From assembly GCA_900472295.1 (NCBI GenBank), contig UCIA01000002.1, positions 558,001 to 622,000 of the forward strand: a stretch of DNA of 64,000 nt, read 5' to 3'. Positions 63,403 to 64,000 of this stretch are shown here, one piece after another. The stretch comes from Hyphomicrobiales bacterium. Its GTDB lineage: Bacteria; Pseudomonadota; Alphaproteobacteria; Rhizobiales; Rhizobiaceae. Made by a program: the position numbers and the translations under genes. Each line of letters starts with the position of its first letter. Positions within the stretch are counted from its first letter, which is position 1. The notes under the pieces are model-generated. The model saw only the letters and a program-made list of their open reading frames with translations. It was not told where the DNA came from and ran no database searches.

Positions 63403-63478
63403 AGTGAGTAGGGAGTAGCGATAGGGACACTGTCATCTCCGGCAGCGCCCATTCCCTACTGACTACTCCCTACTCACT
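63403..63478. repeat. Inverted repeat between coxL and coxM
   Basis: AGTGAGTAGGGAGTAG (63403-63418) is the exact reverse complement of CTACTCCCTACTCACT (63463-63478), with 44 bases between them. The right arm ends on the first base of the coxL stop codon. The arms themselves are made of AGTAGGG-type short repeats. Confidence 0.8.
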
Positions 63479-64000
63479 CATTTCTTCGCGCGGATTGCCG
63501 CCCACACCGTCGACGGCGATGCCGGCATGGCGATGTCGGTGATGCCGATGGCGTCGGTGATGGCGTTGATGACCGCCGGCGGCGAGCCGATGGCGCCGGC
63601 CTCGCCGCAACCCTTGATCCCCAGCGGATTGCTCGGGCACGGCGTGTTGGTGGTCGAGACCCTGAACGAAGGCAGGTCGCCGGCGCGCGGCATCGTATAA
63701 TCCATATAGCTCGCCGTCAGCAGCTGCCCGCTGTCGTCATAGTGCGCGCCTTCCAGCAGCGCCTGGCCGATCCCTTGCGCGATGCCGCCATGCACCTGGC
63801 CCTCGACGATCATCGGGTTGATGATGTTGCCGAAATCGTCAGCCGCCACGAACTGGACGATCTCGGTCGTTCCGGTTTCCGGATCGATCTCGACCTCGCA
63901 GATGTAGCAGCCCGCCGGGAAGGTGAAGTTCGCCGGATCGTAGAAGGCGGTTTCCTTCAAGCCGGGCTCCATGCCGGCCGGCAGGTTGTGCGCGGTGTAG
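63478..64000 (-). CDS. coxL: CoxL-type molybdenum-binding subunit, C-terminal part only
   Basis: The frame runs off the right edge; only the last 174 codons are visible, beginning [14 protein letters not shown]. The segment [19 protein letters not shown] and the following [34 protein letters not shown] region ([19 protein letters not shown]) match the C-terminus of xanthine dehydrogenase-family large subunits of the CO dehydrogenase type. The active-site loop that distinguishes true CO dehydrogenase (CSFR) lies outside the window, so the substrate cannot be decided. Confidence 0.9.
   Translation of the reverse strand, partial: YTAHNLPAGMEPGLKETAFYDPANFTFPAGCYICEVEIDPETGTTEIVQFVAADDFGNIINPMIVEGQVHGGIAQGIGQALLEGAHYDDSGQLLTASYMDYTMPRAGDLPSFRVSTTNTPCPSNPLGIKGCGEAGAIGSPPAVINAITDAIGITDIAMPASPSTVWAAIRAKK

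Overview
The window looks like a chromosomal segment of a Rhizobiales alphaproteobacterium, most likely Mesorhizobium or a close Phyllobacteriaceae relative. This rests on the high GC content, the block nagZ-scpA-scpB-tatABC-serS-surE-pcm-nlpD, the valS-popZ-tolC block, paired DUF1127 proteins and typical rhizobial intergenic palindromes. Taxonomy is inferred from gene content and protein character; no database search was possible.

Layout. 0-3.2 kb: end of a ferric-iron-type ABC importer (double permease and ATPase). 3.4-5.5 kb: a LysR regulator divergent from a YdcZ-type DMT transporter. 5.5-10.7 kb: trigger factor, tRNA-Leu(UAG), a PAL/HAL-family protein that lacks the MIO triad, and a DUF2157/GDYXXLXY membrane pair. 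10.9-11.6 kb: two tandem DUF1127 genes followed by two tandem copies of a three-hairpin RNA. All six hairpin loops are the same anti-Shine-Dalgarno-like decamer ACCTCCTCCC. This is the most striking element of the window. 11.6-16.1 kb: a LysR gene, an AhpD-like/NmrA/cupin operon, an MscS channel and an Fe-S Rrf2 regulator whose probable operator also appears in front of the AhpD operon. 16.2-19.7 kb: trmFO, a parDE toxin-antitoxin pair with a clear operator, and a sterol desaturase-family gene. 19.7-24.2 kb: NDUFAF6-like and NDUFAF3-like genes, secDF and yajC, with a decayed copy of the yajC tail between the last two.

24.4-43.9 kb is mainly housekeeping. It holds a DUF815 ATPase, an FkbM-type methyltransferase, the division/export block from nlpD to the SPOR protein (all minus strand), argS, dgt, and the plus-strand run erpA-VOC-xthA. 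44-55 kb: Sel1-repeat protein, ilvD, a FadL-type porin, valS, popZ, tolC and a second Pcm-like methyltransferase. 55.3-57.6 kb carries tRNA-Cys, tRNA-Asn and a gene-poor, partly degraded stretch. 57.6-64 kb is accessory metabolism: a cupin, cutC, a GNAT protein, an OFA-type MFS transporter with its 34-residue partner, an acyltransferase, and the coxM and coxL part of a CO-dehydrogenase-type molybdenum hydroxylase that runs off the end.

Functionally the middle of the window serves envelope biogenesis: Sec and Tat export, SPOR and LytM division factors, NagZ recycling, TolC and PopZ. The RNA array next to DUF1127 matches the arrangement of CcsR/cuckoo RNAs known from other alphaproteobacteria and would act on translation initiation or RNA turnover. 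Where start codons were reassigned, the choice was made from ribosome binding sites, overlaps with neighbours and family N-termini.
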